Assembly: GCA_002179805.1 (NCBI GenBank)
Contig: NAVB01000624.1
Location: 1 to 57,026, forward strand
Direction: 5' to 3'
DNA length: 57,026 nt
Source of the DNA: Acanthamoeba lenticulata
Taxonomy: Eukaryota; Discosea; Longamoebia; Acanthamoebidae
Below are positions 1 through 10,459 of the stretch, piece after piece. A program made the position numbers and the translations under genes. The notes under the pieces are model-generated. The model had not been told where the DNA came from, ran no database searches, and saw only the letters and a program-made list of their open reading frames with translations. The number at the start of each line of letters is the position of its first letter. The stretch's first letter is position 1.

Positions 1-1776
1 GTTGTAGGTGCCGAGGTCCTTCCTTGCCCACAAGTCGCGCACGATCTTCCTGGTGCCCGATGTGAGGCCCAGCGCTGACCAGCTCACTGTAGCACGCAGC
101 ATGGATGAGTGGTCGCCGTGCAAGACGGTCAGAGAGGAGTTCACAACACACCAGGAATGGTCGCCTGAACGGACGCGCGGTTGAACGTGAGCACGGCAAT
201 GTCGCCGTTGGCCAGAGGACCGGCCCACACCTCGATGGTGGCGTCGTGGAACGAGGCGTTCCACACCTTGTGGCCCTGTACAGCGGTAAAGGGTCAAGTG
301 AGGCCGTGGTCTACCGGGGCAGGCCGCAAGCGAGGGGTCACCGGCGTCGAACGAACCTGAGCGCCCAGCGGGTCCTGGTTGATGGCGATCACCTCGGGGG
401 CGGTCAAGATCTCGAAGGTCTCACGAGGCAGGTTGCGGATGTCACATCTGCAGCGCACAGGCGGCGCGGTGAGACCAGTAACAAGGGGTCACGAAGTGCA
501 GAGAAGGGTAACACGTACCCGATGAGGAGCGGCGCCTTGGCGAGGGCCCACAGCGAGAAGTGCGACTTTTGCTCGACTTGCGAGAGGCCATTGTTGCCCA
601 CCTCGAGCTGCAGCCGCAAACAGCACAACATGCCTTAGCAGCTCAAGCAAAGAGGCCTTCTGCGCAACGCGAGAAACGCGCACCATGTCGGGATCGTTGA
701 AGCCACCCGGCCCGGCGTACTTCCACCAGGCGTCGTTCAGGTCGATGCGGCTCGTAATACTGCAAGTGCCCTCCATGAGTCGATACGAGCGCTTACGTTG
801 TCATCGTGCAGTGTTGATCATGTGTGACGTACCTGTCCCAGTGCGCCGAGATGTCGCCGGTTGTACGCCAGCTGTTGCCCACCTCAGGAGCCCAGGTGGC
901 CGGATTGTCCACGCCCCACTCGCACCTGCCATCGTGAACAGAGCGGCAGGCGTTAACAACATGTGGTCATTGCGCGAACGCGGGGCCGTCGAGGAGTTGT
1001 GGTACAGCGAATAGAAGATGCGGCGGTTGGTCGCGTTGAGCGCGTCCCTCATGACGGGGTAGCCTGCAGCAGATCCGGCTTGTGAGGCGAGAAGTGGACA
1101 GGGGAGGGACACATCAATGCGTACGCTGCAGAGGGCTGATGTTGTCGTTGTAGCAGTTGTCATACTTGAGGTAGTCCACACCCCACGAAGCGTAGGTGGC
1201 GGCATCATTCTTCTCGTAGTGGAGCGAACCCGGGCGTCCTGTGCATGACGTGCCAGCGGTTGGCCAACTGCAAGCATTCTCGCAATGACGCTCTGTGCAG
1301 GCGTACCGGCGCAAGTCTTCTCGCCAGCGTCAGAGTAGAGACCGAATAGGAGGCCCTTGGAGTGTGCGTAGTCAGCAAGAGGCCGCACGCCGTTGGGGAA
1401 CGTGTTGTTGTCCGGGTGGATGAAACCGGACGTGTCCCTCCAGCCAGCCCAGCAGTCGTCCATGTTCTTCGCTCATATTATGACAAAGAGTGACAGGACC
1501 ACACAAGTTAAAACAAAAAAACGAAAGAAGGGAGAAGGACGGGGAGCAATGTACGATGTAGTGATAGCCAGCAGCGGCAAGACCCGAAGAAACAAGAGCG
1601 TCGATGGTCTCACGAATGAGCTGCTCGTTAATGCCACAGCCGAACCGGTTCCAGCTGTTCCACCCCATTTGGGGAGTGCGGCCCAGCCCGTTGTTCAGTG
1701 CGTCGCCTACGCCCGCACTGAAAGCCAGGGCCAGGAGAAGCGACGCAGCGACATAAACCAACAACCCGGGCCTCAT
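1..1776 (-). CDS. alpha-galactosidase, GH27 family, secreted (3' end outside window)
   Basis: Predicted lysosomal or secreted glycoside hydrolase that releases terminal alpha-galactose. The start at 1776 gives a signal peptide ([20 protein letters not shown]) followed by the GH27 N-terminal block around [18 protein letters not shown]. Later exons carry [25 protein letters not shown], the nucleophile motif YLKYDNCYN (Asp in KYDN), [12 protein letters not shown] with the expected acid/base Asp, and [10 protein letters not shown]. Several short introns interrupt it, for example near 1455-1560 and 780-840. The last readable piece, near positions 1-60, still resembles the C-terminal beta domain ([12 protein letters not shown]), so the gene runs off the left edge. 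The cysteines typical of the family are present. An alpha-N-acetylgalactosaminidase is the main alternative, since the two share this fold. Confidence 0.88.
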
Positions 1777-1924
1777 CGTGTGTGCGCAAGGTGTGGAGAC
1801 AATGACCAAATGACAGCTACTGCCAAGTACTTGTGGGCCTTGCGCGATTGGCTGGTCCGGGCCTATCGTGCGCGGAGGTTCCCGCGTACAACAACCAAGG
1901 CAAGAAGTAAAGGTTTTTTGTGTT

Positions 1925-2536
1925 TCATTTTGTAGCAGGCGCAGCTGCGTCGAGCAAGACTCCTGATGTTATGGCGGCCATAGTATCCTCTATTCGCGCC
2001 ACCTGAGAGCATCACGCGCCAGATAAGCTGATCAAGCAATCCGGCGGGCAACACCCAAGGCAACGTACTCTGGCCTCTATGGCTGCGATGGCCATCTCTC
2101 GCTTGGTCAGCCGGATCTCAGCATTGGTGATGGCTTCATCAACGTCCCCCAGCCGGGCTTCCCTCGTCCGTCTCTCGTCATTCATCCGCACCACCTGAGC
2201 GCGCATCACCGTGAGTGCTCCAACTCAGCGCCAGCTGAAGCGAAAGGCAGGGAACCTGTCGCTCTGCGTCCAAGAGCTGGAGGTAGGGCGTGAGAAAGGG
2301 AGAAGGTGGTTGGCGCGCATAGGCCAGGTAAGGCTGCTGTCCTACAGCGCCACCTCGTGGTGACTGAGGAGGCGGATAACTGCACGATTGCAATCATTAC
2401 CAAGCGCCCTCGCAAGGGTGCGACTACCCTGCCCGCGGAGCTGCAGAGCAGGTAGGTGTGCACCGTACCCGGCATTGGCAGGAGGCGAAGGATACCGTTG
2501 GTGCTGGTGTGGGGAATCATGATGAGGCCGATGCAT
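1925..2536 (-). CDS. small coiled-coil protein, unknown function
   Basis: I do not recognise a family. Three introns must be removed: about 2395-2484 (GTACGG donor), about 2193-2253, and about 1999-2064 (GTACGT donor). The joined product starts at ATG 2536 with a Pro/Gln/His-rich segment ([14 protein letters not shown], then [17 protein letters not shown]). It continues into a heptad-like helix running through [37 protein letters not shown] and [18 protein letters not shown], and ends at TGA 1925-1927. All three joins keep frame and create one uninterrupted coiled coil, which supports them. The N-terminal exon is the least certain part. It lies in tandem between the alpha-galactosidase and the SRI-domain gene, with about 140-150 bases on each side. 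The Pro/Gln-rich head plus coiled coil could be a subunit of a larger assembly, but that is a guess. Confidence 0.45.
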
Positions 2537-2677
2537 ACTGACTGCCGCTTCCTTCGAGGTCTGGAAGATTCTGCACCTCTTTGCTGATCGATTCAATTGA
2601 TTCAATCAAAATTGTTTTGTTTTGTTTTGTTTTCTCTATTCGGTTTCTCTTGGTTTCTCAGAACACGGTGGGGGCTC

Positions 2678-5600
2678 CTACGCGTTGCCAGCACTTCGGT
2701 GCTTCTTGTGGTGGCCGCTGCCCTTGTCGGGCTCGCCCTCCTTGCGCTTGTACACGCCCGGATTGTTCTGGAAGTACTGATGCACGAACTTGCGTATCTT
2801 CTCGGCATTGAACTCGCCCTTGCATTTCTCCGTGATCTTGTGTGTCCACACGCGCGACAGGTGCTTGAAGTCCTCCTGCACCGCACGACCACAAGACTAT
2901 GTGAGCTCCATCGCCTTTGAAGGAAACAGAATAAGAAAAAGCACCTTAGATGAGATGCGTTTCTGTTTGTAATAGTACTCGAGACTGTGGACGATCTCCT
3001 TCGAGATGCGGCCCTTGAGCTCCTTCTTTTTCTTCTTCGCTTGGGCTTCTCTCTCAGCTCTCGCCTTCGGGTCCTCGTCCTGTAACGTTGCGATCATGTC
3101 AGGCGTAAGAGTCTCATTTTTTCAGCCGGATGGGCAGGCCAGAGGAAGAATACCTTTTGCTCTGCTGTGGCAGCCGCAGCCGCCTTGCTGGCGTTGGCCT
3201 CGGCCTCAAGACGGCGCCGCTTCTCCTCCGCCTCTCGCTGCTCTCGCTCGCGCTGCTCCCTCTCTCGTCGTTCGTTGTCACTCGGCACCGGCGGGGTCGG
3301 GGTCGGGGTATGAGTCGGCGCCACCGCGGTCTGGACTGGAGCCGGGGTAGGGACTGGAAGCGAGGCTGGGGTTGGCGCCGTTGGCCCCATCGCGCCGACA
3401 CCAACCGCGCCCGGGTAGTGGGGATAGGGATAGGGATAGGGATGGGAATGCGCGCCCATGACGGGCGGGCGGGCCTGCGTCAAGAGGGAGGACAGGAAGG
3501 CCGGAGGGAGGGGCGCGTTCGGACCCGGGACGCCTCGTCCTCCGCCAGGGAGGACGCCCGGATAGCCAGCGTGACCGCCCATCATGGCCGGGGGCAATCG
3601 GCCAGCCGCAGCGGCTGCGGCAGCAGCAGCCGCGGCGTGTGGCATCGGTACGCCGCCCATGTGTGGCATCGCCATGTGGGGCGGACGATGGTGAAAGGGC
3701 ATGCCGAGTGGGTGCGGCGGGAAGGGGGGCAAAGCGGCGGGTCCCGGTCCGCTTGGGAGCGGGGTCGAGCCCTGCGGGGGCGCGGCCGGGCGAGCCGCCA
3801 TTGAGGCCACGGCGGTCATGGCTGTCTGTGCGCTGTAGCCCTGCTGTTGCTGCGGCAGCGGCGGCGGTGGTTGTGTTCGCGTCGGCTCACGCTCTGATGA
3901 CGACGGCAGCGGCTGAGGAGGAGCATTCCGTTCGCCACGACTGGGCTCCCGCTCTGGCGGCCGTCTCCGGTCACGACTTCTGCTCCGGCTTCGGCTCCGA
4001 CTCGAGCTCCTGCTCCAGCTTCTCCCTCGGCTTCTGCTCCGGCTCCTGTCCCTGCTGCGGCTGCGACCGCGGCTACGGTTCCTTCGCCGGCGCCGATCCC
4101 GATCGCGGCTGCGGCTGCGGCTTCGGCTGCGACTCCGATCTCGGCTGCGACTTCGGCTATCGCTTCGGCCTCTGCTGCGGCTTCGGCTTCTGCGGCGGTC
4201 ACTTCGGCTACCCCGGTCGCGCCTTCGATCTCTGTCACGATCGCGACTCCGGTCGCGGCTATCGTCGCGGTCTCTTCGGTCGCTTGAGCCTCCACGTTGT
4301 GCTGGCGTCCTGCTCTCGTCGCTCTGCGGCTGAACTGCAAGCAGTTGCTGCTGTTGCTGTTGCTGCGGGCTTTGCTGTGCTTGAAGGAGGTTTGTGGCTG
4401 CTCCCGGCTGCGGCGAATACGGGAATGCCCGTTGAGGCTGCTGTTGTGGCATGGCCGGCGACATCCCTCCGTACGGCGAAGGAGGAGGCATCATGCTGCC
4501 AAACGGCGGCTTGTGCAGGGGCTGGTAGGGAGTCGTGGTCGCACTCGGCGGGGTGGCAGACGGCAGCTGCGGCGCGTCGGATTCGTGACGCGGCGACAGC
4601 GGACCACTCGCACGTGGCGGGGTCGACGTGATGGCTCGCGGTGGCGTGACTGCCTCCTGCGATTGACATATCAAAGAATTTGCGCGAGAGCTTCCCCGTG
4701 AGTGCTAACGCCGTGCAGCAGACAGGTGGGCAGATGGAAAGAGAGAGGTACCAACGTCGCCGGCCGCTGCTCGGCGGGAGGCAGCTTGGACTTGAGCATG
4801 GCGCCAAACTTGGAGACCCGCTTCTGCGGCTGTGCAGAGGGCACGTAGATGGGCTCCTCGACCCGCTTCTCCGGTTCGCGTTCCCACCTGTGTTGACGGA
4901 CAGAAAACACACCATTGTTGGTCTTACAATCGCTTGAAGGAGGAGGCGGAGTAAGAAGGAGAGCAAGACGCACTGCGTGTCCTGAATCTCGGACCATACT
5001 TTCTCGCGATCCCAGCCCTGCAAGGCAACCGCGTGAGTGAATCAACGTAACGTGCAAAAAGAAGAAGAGAAACAACAACAACAACAACGGACCTCCTTGC
5101 GCTCGAGGGCGTCCCATTCCTTGGGCTTCTTGGCGGCCCGTCGCCGCTCGCGTTCGCGATCTTCTTCCTCCCACTGCTGCCGCAATCGCTCCTTGCTCCG
5201 TTTCTCCCGCTCGTTCTCGTCCGCCTCGACGCTGCCCCTCCGCCGCCGCTGTTGTCTGCTGCTGCGCCGGACGTTCTCCTTGCCCTCTTCGTTCTCTTCG
5301 TTGTCTTCCGCGTCCGACCGGTTTTCTGCCTTCCTAGCGCTCTGGCCCTCTTCGTCCTCGTCCTCATCGGCTTCTTCCCGGGCGCGGCGGCTTTGCCGTC
5401 GCTCGCGCCGCGTCCGACGTCGGCGCAGACCTGGTGGACGCTTGAGCGGCGAGACTTCAAAAGTGACGCTGAGGTTGGGGTCCTCGTCCTCGCCACCCAT
5501 GTCATCGCTGTCCTCCAATCCATCGAGTCCGTCAAGTTCGCCAGCCGACGATTCACTGTCCTCCTCGCTGATGTCACCTTCAGGCTCCTCTCCCTTCTCG

Positions 5601-7266
5601 CCCTTGCCGGCTATCGTTTCTCCTTCGGTCTCCTCTTTCTTCGCTTTCTTCTTCTTCTCCGACGACTTCTTGCTGCGCTTCGCGTTCTTCTCTTCCTTTT
5701 CCTTCCTCTTCTTCTTCTCCGTCTTGATTTGCACCCGCTCGGCACTATTGGCCGCCTCCTGCTCCTTGGACTGGACCTGCCAGTTCATGACGGAGTCGAG
5801 GTCCTCACCCTCCTCGCTGTCCAACTCAGACGACGAGTAGTAGTCGGCCTTGCCCTTCTTGTCCTTCTTCTGCTTTTTCTTGTCCTTCTTGTCCTTTTTG
5901 TTCTTCTTGTCGTCGCGCTTCGTCTTCTTCCCCGCTTTGTCTCGGTTGTTCCCTTTGGTCTTCTTGCTGCTCTTCGACTTCTTGCGCTCACTTTCGTCGT
6001 CCCTCTGTTTTCGCTTCCGGCTGCTGGCGCTGGCCTTCTTGCCCTTCTTCTCCGCCGCGCGGGCTTTGGCCTGTCCCCCCAAACAGGTATCAGCCGAGCG
6101 AGTCGAGGGCCAGGAAAAGGCGGAGATGAATCGAACCGTTTCTTCGTCGGCCGCCAACAACTGAAGGTATCGCTCCACTTGCGCGGCACTGAAACGCAAG
6201 CCGCACCCAGAAAGAGGGAGAGATGGAGGCGTCAACTCGGCCGAGATTATAACAGCAGAACAAAAAGAAAAAAGCCAGCAACATAAAGATGTAGAGGAGA
6301 AGGAAGGGTCGAAAAGAGGGTTTTTGTTGCAAGAACAAAAGACGGGGGCAAGAGGCACCTCTCCTCGTCAACGGGGTAGAAGGTTTCTTCGACGTAGTAC
6401 AAGGTCGAGGTGTCTGTAGGTGCGGCAGAGGTCGTTGGCGTCTCCGCGCCATTCTCGCCCTTCACTACCACCTCCTGTGGCCGTTTTTCGGCTGTCTCGA
6501 GGAACTCCTCTAGCACAATCTCATCGCCCTTGAGAGTGCGGCCTCGGGTCTGGTCGTGGATGATTTCCTCGACGATGTTGCGCACCTCGACGACGGCGCC
6601 CATGTCATCTTCCTCTTTCTTTCTCCCTCGCTCATGAGCCAGCTGGCCTTGCACCTCGCTGTTAACGGTTGCGTCCTTCATATCCGCAAGCTCCTCCTCC
6701 TTCTTAACGACGACGTCTCCTTCGAGCTTATCCTGTGCACCGTCGGCCTGCTTGAGTACCATGGCGCCGTGGCCAGTAGTAGCGGAGCCACCCGCCTCTC
6801 CGCTCGATGAAGGCGCTTCAACATTCTCCTGCGGGAAGGGAGTCTCTTGCGGCTTCTCTGCTTGCGAGTCTCCAGTAGCATCTTGCACGTCTCGGGCCTC
6901 CTCACCGTTCGACTCAGGTTTTGTGTCAACGACTTGAGGTTCTTGCGCTTCATCTCCACCTTCCCCTCCATCCTCGCGACTAGTCGGCTGCGCAGCTAGG
7001 CCCTGGTGCTCGCCATTGCTCGGCTTCTCGGCGTCAGGCGCGGCACCGCTTGCAGCAGGGGTCGCACGCGGGACATTCGTCCCCTTTGCCGAAATAGACT
7101 CGTCTTGATGAGTTTCCTTTGCCACCGCGGGCGTAGAAAGTTTCCGTGCATGATCTAGATCTTCCTCTACATCCATAGTGTCCCCTTCAAGGTGGCCATT
7201 TTGCATCTGTGCGCCACATAAGAAGAGCCGTCTAAAGTCAAGGTACTGAGGTGTGAAGTTCGTCAT
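2678..7266 (-). CDS. SRI-domain, RS-rich nuclear protein (SETD2/PHRF1/SCAF-like C terminus, no SET seen)
   Basis: Long multi-exon gene whose C terminus is an SRI (Set2-Rpb1-interacting) domain: ISKEIVHSLEYYYKQKR, then EDFKHLSRVWTHKITEK and KIRKFVHQYFQNNPGVYK, ending at TAG 2678-2680. In the family this helical bundle binds the phosphorylated RNA polymerase II C-terminal tail. From N to C: an acidic Glu/Ser-rich region (about 6370-7260), a Lys-rich stretch (5860-6080), acidic and Arg-rich blocks, Pro/Gln-rich sequence, then an Arg-Ser dipeptide region coded at about 3950-4290, and an alanine run near 3610. Introns were inferred at about 6198-6372, 6074-6141, 5025-5090, 4690-4755, 3087-3167 and 2887-2943. 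The start MTNFTPQYLDF at 7266 is tentative. No SET, PHD or WW domain is visible, so it is not a plain SETD2. Likely role: coupling of transcription to splicing (inference). It could be two genes; continuity was judged from matching splice sites only. Confidence 0.7.
3421..3444. repeat. (GGGATA)n hexamer, coding
   Basis: Three copies of GGGATA and one GGGATG. On the minus strand it encodes the alternating Tyr-Pro stretch (YPYPYPHYP) of the SRI-domain gene. It resembles a telomere-type repeat but is in frame and short. Confidence 0.8.
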
Positions 7267-7552
7267 CGGTGCACGATGAAACAGCAAAATTTGACAAATT
7301 GGCCGCGTCCAATTCGAAGCAAGAGGGTACCTTGTGTGCGATAAATCAAGCTGGGGCAAGGCTGCAATACTCCAGACAGTCACAGCGTGCCACTCCCCGC
7401 GCCGGCTGTCCAGATTGGAAGATTAATCGAAAAAAACAAAAAAAAAGAAGACCTATTTTTACTTTAATTTCCTCTCCCGGCAGCAAGGAAATGTGCGAGG
7501 CTAATATTAAATTTTTTTTATCTTGGTTCCCGTGTGCGTGACGCACAACGAC
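7267..7552. promoter_or_regulatory. divergent intergenic region (SRI gene / EF-hand gene)
   Basis: 286 bases between two inferred start codons on opposite strands. The stretch 7430-7520 is unusually AT-rich for this window, with A and T runs (7436-7449, 7505-7520), and probably holds one or both promoters. No clear single TATA element could be chosen. Confidence 0.4.
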
Positions 7553-8685
7553 AATGGCAAGGAAGGTGGACATGGCGTTCAAACGCAGCCATCTTGGCTC
7601 GTGACGGAGTGCACCATGGGGGCGTTCAAACGCAGCAGCACACGGCCTCTTTAAGTTCTTCGCCTCCTACAGCAGGGCTCTCTTCATCGACATCTGGTTG
7701 GACGGCCAAGCAGACCCCGTTCGAGGTCCTCTATACGGCAGAAGGCTTCCGCCGCGTCAAGGAATGGTTTTATAGCCATACGCACACAGCGGGCGACACC
7801 GTGCATTATCCGTGGGTCGTGGAGGGGGGCGAGGAGAAAAAGAACGAAAGCGAAAGCGAAGAGGAGGTTTGTCCGTTGAGGAACCGGCGCGCAAGCTTCA
7901 GCACACCACGAAAGGGGGAGGAAGGTGCGCGCTATCTTACCGAAAGGCAGTTCGTGGACCTCGTGCGTCGTCTTGCCGACTTCAACGAGGCTGAGGCTTT
8001 GGAACTGTTCGACATATTTGGTACTCCATTCCTCTTCGTTGGCAAGGCTTGTGTGGCGTTCAAAGCTCATGACCCAATCGCACGCTGGGATACACGTGAC
8101 CAGACCGACAGACGGGAGGAGTCGAGTTTGAGGACTTCTTTCTTTTACTGTCGGCCTTGGCGGCGCGCGAGTCTGCCCAGCTCACGCACTTCCTGTACTA
8201 CTCTGCCCCATTTTCCTACACAGGGTGATCAATGGCTGACATTGTGTGGGTGGTGGAAGCTTTCTGCACGGCCAACAGGCTTTTGCTTTGCTGCGTGACC
8301 CACACACCAATACCCTCGTCTTCGAAAGATTTTCGAAGCTTGGGTTTTGTCTTGGTACGAGCCTGCACGCCTTCTCAGCGCCGCGCCCATCAATGCCCAA
8401 GAGCTGAACTCTTCACCTGTGATGTCCCACGCTTCTGCTTTACGGTTTTGTGTGAGGGGGGGGGACAATGCAGGCGTACCTGAAGAACTCTTGTTGACAC
8501 GGTTGGGTGAGCACGGAGCCCACGCGTTCCTCCCACTGGACCTTGAGGCGTTTCTACTATTCTACTTCGACGTGTTCAACACGCTAGACACCTTCCGCAA
8601 GAAGAACAAGCAAGCCAACGCGGAAGGCCACGCCCTCGACGGCAGTCATGGCAGCAAGAAGGGCAAGGATTGCCTTATCTCCTGA
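7553..8685 (+). CDS. EF-hand-like protein, unknown role
   Basis: Multi-exon gene. Removing an intron at about 8023-8098 joins an EF-hand-like segment: YLTERQFVDLVRRLADF, then LFDIFDRQTGGVEFEDFF, then LLLSALAARESAQLTHFLY. The loop is one residue shorter than canonical and lacks most calcium-ligating acids, so it is probably degenerate. A later exon (about 8390-8685) reads LGEHGAHAFLPLDLEAFL, then LFYFDVFNTLDTFRKKN, and ends in a Lys/Gly/Ser-rich tail (stop 8683-8685). This second helical segment could be another unpaired EF-hand. The 5' end is uncertain: ATG 7553 (MARKVDMAFKRS) is the first candidate, but a 16-base direct repeat close by offers a second ATG at about 7616. The function is not recognisable; the fold suggests a calmodulin-superfamily adaptor. 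Confidence 0.6.
7575..7636. repeat. 16-base direct repeat, two copies
   Basis: GGCGTTCAAACGCAGC occurs at 7575-7590 and again at 7621-7636, 46 bases apart. Each copy sits just after an ATG and each ends in CAG-like acceptor sequence. Confidence 0.85.
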
Positions 8686-8790
8686 GCTGGCCAGAGTATA
8701 CTAACCGCTACACGTACCATACACCGTATCACACACACACAGCACGTGTACGCACACATTGTCCCTCAGTTCTTGTATTTACAAACAAGC

Positions 8791-9174
8791 TCAGAGCAGC
8801 TCGAGAGGCTGAGCGTCTTCCTCCCGGCTGAAAGTGTAGTCGTCTGGCGTGCCACGATAGCCGTTGAGCCAGTAGAGGTAGGGAACGTTTTGTCGTCCGT
8901 CCATGTCCTCCACAATAAGCACTGGCGCTATCTCGAGCCCACACTGCGGGCAGCACAGTGAACCGTTCACCTCCACGACGTCACTGCGCTTCAGCCGCTT
9001 ATGTTGCTCCTCAGGGCAGGTAGGCAGCTTGCCTGAGGGCTGCCATTTTTCGTTGGTGGGCCGTGCGGTCACTATAAATTCTGGTAGCAGATGAGTTGTG
9101 GGCGAGGAAGAAGGCGAGGCGCTGGACCCGCTGGGCCTTCGCTGGAGAAGATTGGGTCGAATCGAGGTTGCCAT
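8791..9174 (-). CDS. small single-exon protein with CxxC, unknown
   Basis: A 127-residue open frame without introns. The ATG at 9174 was chosen because the upstream extension in frame is low-complexity and lacks an ATG nearby. The N terminus is Ser/Pro-rich. The C-terminal half is more ordered: LPEFIVTARPTNEKW, then PTCPEEQHKRLK, LCCPQCGLEIAPVLIVED, then VPYLYWLNGYRGTPDDY. One CPQC pair plus an upstream Cys and His could bind a metal, but a complete zinc finger is not evident. It ends 105 bases after the convergent EF-hand gene and starts 242 bases from the divergent gene at 9417. I do not recognise the family. The ordered hydrophobic C-terminal half argues against a chance frame. Confidence 0.55.
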   Translation of the reverse strand: MATSIRPNLLQRRPSGSSASPSSSPTTHLLPEFIVTARPTNEKWQPSGKLPTCPEEQHKRLKRSDVVEVNGSLCCPQCGLEIAPVLIVEDMDGRQNVPYLYWLNGYRGTPDDYTFSREEDAQPLELL

Positions 9175-9416
9175 TGAGTTTTGGTGCCCCCTTGCTCTTG
9201 TTGTTGTTGGTGTGGAGACTTTTCCGCACAACCACGGAATGACGGTGGGTGCCCAGTAAAATCCGGCTAACGCACACGAAAAGCAAAGGAGGAAAGAAAC
9301 AAAGACGAGAGGGAGGTGCCGGCGAGGTCGACTGCCGTTTGGGCTGTGGTGAAGAAGAAACATGGTGCGTGATCAGACCTCTTTTGCAAAGCTACAACAA
9401 CAACATCATCATCATC

Positions 9417-9689
9417 ATGGCTGGACTAGCGCACGCGGCAGAGGCACAGATTTCTAGCGCCAACGAGGAGGGCATTCGGCAGGACCACAAGCTGGACCAG
9501 AGGCCCGACCAAGGCGCTGCGCATGACCTCGCCTCGGCCACCACCACCACCCCCACAAAGAAGGGAGGACAGCAGACCCCACTCGAGAAGGAACAACTCA
9601 ACGAGAACCTCACTCCGGGCATCATTCAAGAAACGCGCACGATTGCCAACAAGGTGGACCTCCTCCAGCTGCGGACAGATAAACCCTGA
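9417..9689 (+). CDS. small hydrophilic single-exon protein, unknown
   Basis: A 90-residue open frame starting at ATG 9417 directly after a CATCAT run. The product is polar and probably disordered: MAGLAHAAEAQISSANEEG, then HKLDQRPDQGAAHDL, a Thr/Pro run, then GGQQTPLEKEQLNENLT and ETRTIANKVDLLQL. There is no signal peptide or membrane segment. Codon use is similar to its neighbours. The frame is the longest in this stretch, and the start lies in a suitable position in the divergent spacer with the gene at 9174. I see no known domain; a stress-related disordered protein is possible but unsupported. Possible splicing into the region after 9689 was considered, but no convincing second exon was found. 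Confidence 0.5.
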   Translation: MAGLAHAAEAQISSANEEGIRQDHKLDQRPDQGAAHDLASATTTTPTKKGGQQTPLEKEQLNENLTPGIIQETRTIANKVDLLQLRTDKP

Positions 9690-10075
9690 GTGCCTGGCTA
9701 TTGTCCTGTATCTGACCGGATGGTTAGGATGCCATTATAAGGGAACGTCATGTGTACCCACACCACGTCCACGCTCCCAACCCGTTGCTTTTCTCCCGGT
9801 CTTTTGGGATGGGGCGTGGTCCTTGCGGGCCGATCCCGCTTTATCGGTCAGGCCCGTGGGCTCCCCACGTCGCCAACGTCTACCGGCGAAATGGCGCCCA
9901 CTTCCCACGCCCCGGGCGTATTGGGAAGCGTTCCCTCCCCCATAAATACGCCCTGTCGTCTCTTTTGTTGTCCTCAACATTGCACTTTCCTCAAGCACAA
10001 CCTCCACACAGCAGGCAAGCAGAGAAGGGCCTTGTGATTCACGACAGCTGCACCTCACACCACCACCACCACACA
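9690..10075. promoter_or_regulatory. intergenic region upstream of the mitochondrial-type small gene
   Basis: 386 bases without a convincing gene. It holds a GC-rich segment with short inverted repeats (about 9790-9870) and a TATA-like CATAAATA at 9941-9948, followed by a pyrimidine-rich stretch and a CAC-repeat leader just before the ATG at 10076. Confidence 0.4.
9941..9948 (+). promoter_or_regulatory. TATA-like element
   Basis: CATAAATA sits 135 bases before the ATG at 10076. If it acts at about -30, the leader would be near 100 bases. This is based on resemblance only. Confidence 0.3.
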
Positions 10076-10459
10076 ATGAACTCCTCCCGTATGACTTCCC
10101 TCGCCCTCTTCCGTTCGTCTTCGTCACAGACTGTGGCTTGTGCTCGTCTTCTGCCCTCGACGAGGCGATACTTCGCTGCCGGTACTTTTGCGCCTCCCAC
10201 GAGCATCGCGGAGAACCAAAGTTTGCCTCACATGCCCCCTGCGCTGGCGACCGATCTCACAGGCAGCGAGTACAATGAGAGGCCAGCGCTTGACCAGGAC
10301 TGGAAAGGCATGATGATGGTGGACTACAGCACCGGCGCCACGTCTTCCATTCCGCCCACTGCCGTCGAAGAGCAGCACGACTTGCTGCACAGCGAGCTTC
10401 CCATCTTCCAACATTGGTCGTCTGGCATCGTGCGAGACACCGAGGACCCTATCTTGTAG
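10076..10459 (+). CDS. small, probably mitochondrial protein, unknown
   Basis: A 127-residue intronless frame. The first ~35 residues (MNSSRMTSLALFRSSSSQT, then ARLLPSTRRYFAAG) are rich in Arg, Ser and Ala with no acids, which is a typical mitochondrial targeting sequence with a likely cleavage near RRYFA. The mature part is short and acidic: NERPALDQDWKGMMMVDYST, then EEQHDLLHSELPIFQHW and VRDTEDPIL at the end. No membrane segment is visible. It may be a lineage-specific respiratory-chain or ribosome accessory subunit; that is inference from targeting and size only. The ATG chosen is the first in frame after a CAC-rich leader, and a TATA-like element lies 135 bases upstream. Confidence 0.6.
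   Translation: MNSSRMTSLALFRSSSSQTVACARLLPSTRRYFAAGTFAPPTSIAENQSLPHMPPALATDLTGSEYNERPALDQDWKGMMMVDYSTGATSSIPPTAVEEQHDLLHSELPIFQHWSSGIVRDTEDPIL

Noticed and set aside
3421..3444. Telomere-like GGGATA repeat
   Set aside because: Only four units, in frame, and encoding Tyr-Pro repeats; no sign of a chromosome end.
3639..4631. 330-residue plus-strand Cys/Gly-rich frame
   Set aside because: Antisense reflection of the Arg-Ser repeat codons of the SRI gene.
5252..6286. 344-residue plus-strand frame rich in Leu and Phe
   Set aside because: It is the mirror image of the Lys/Glu-rich coding region of the SRI gene; purine-rich coding on one strand gives a hydrophobic-looking frame on the other.
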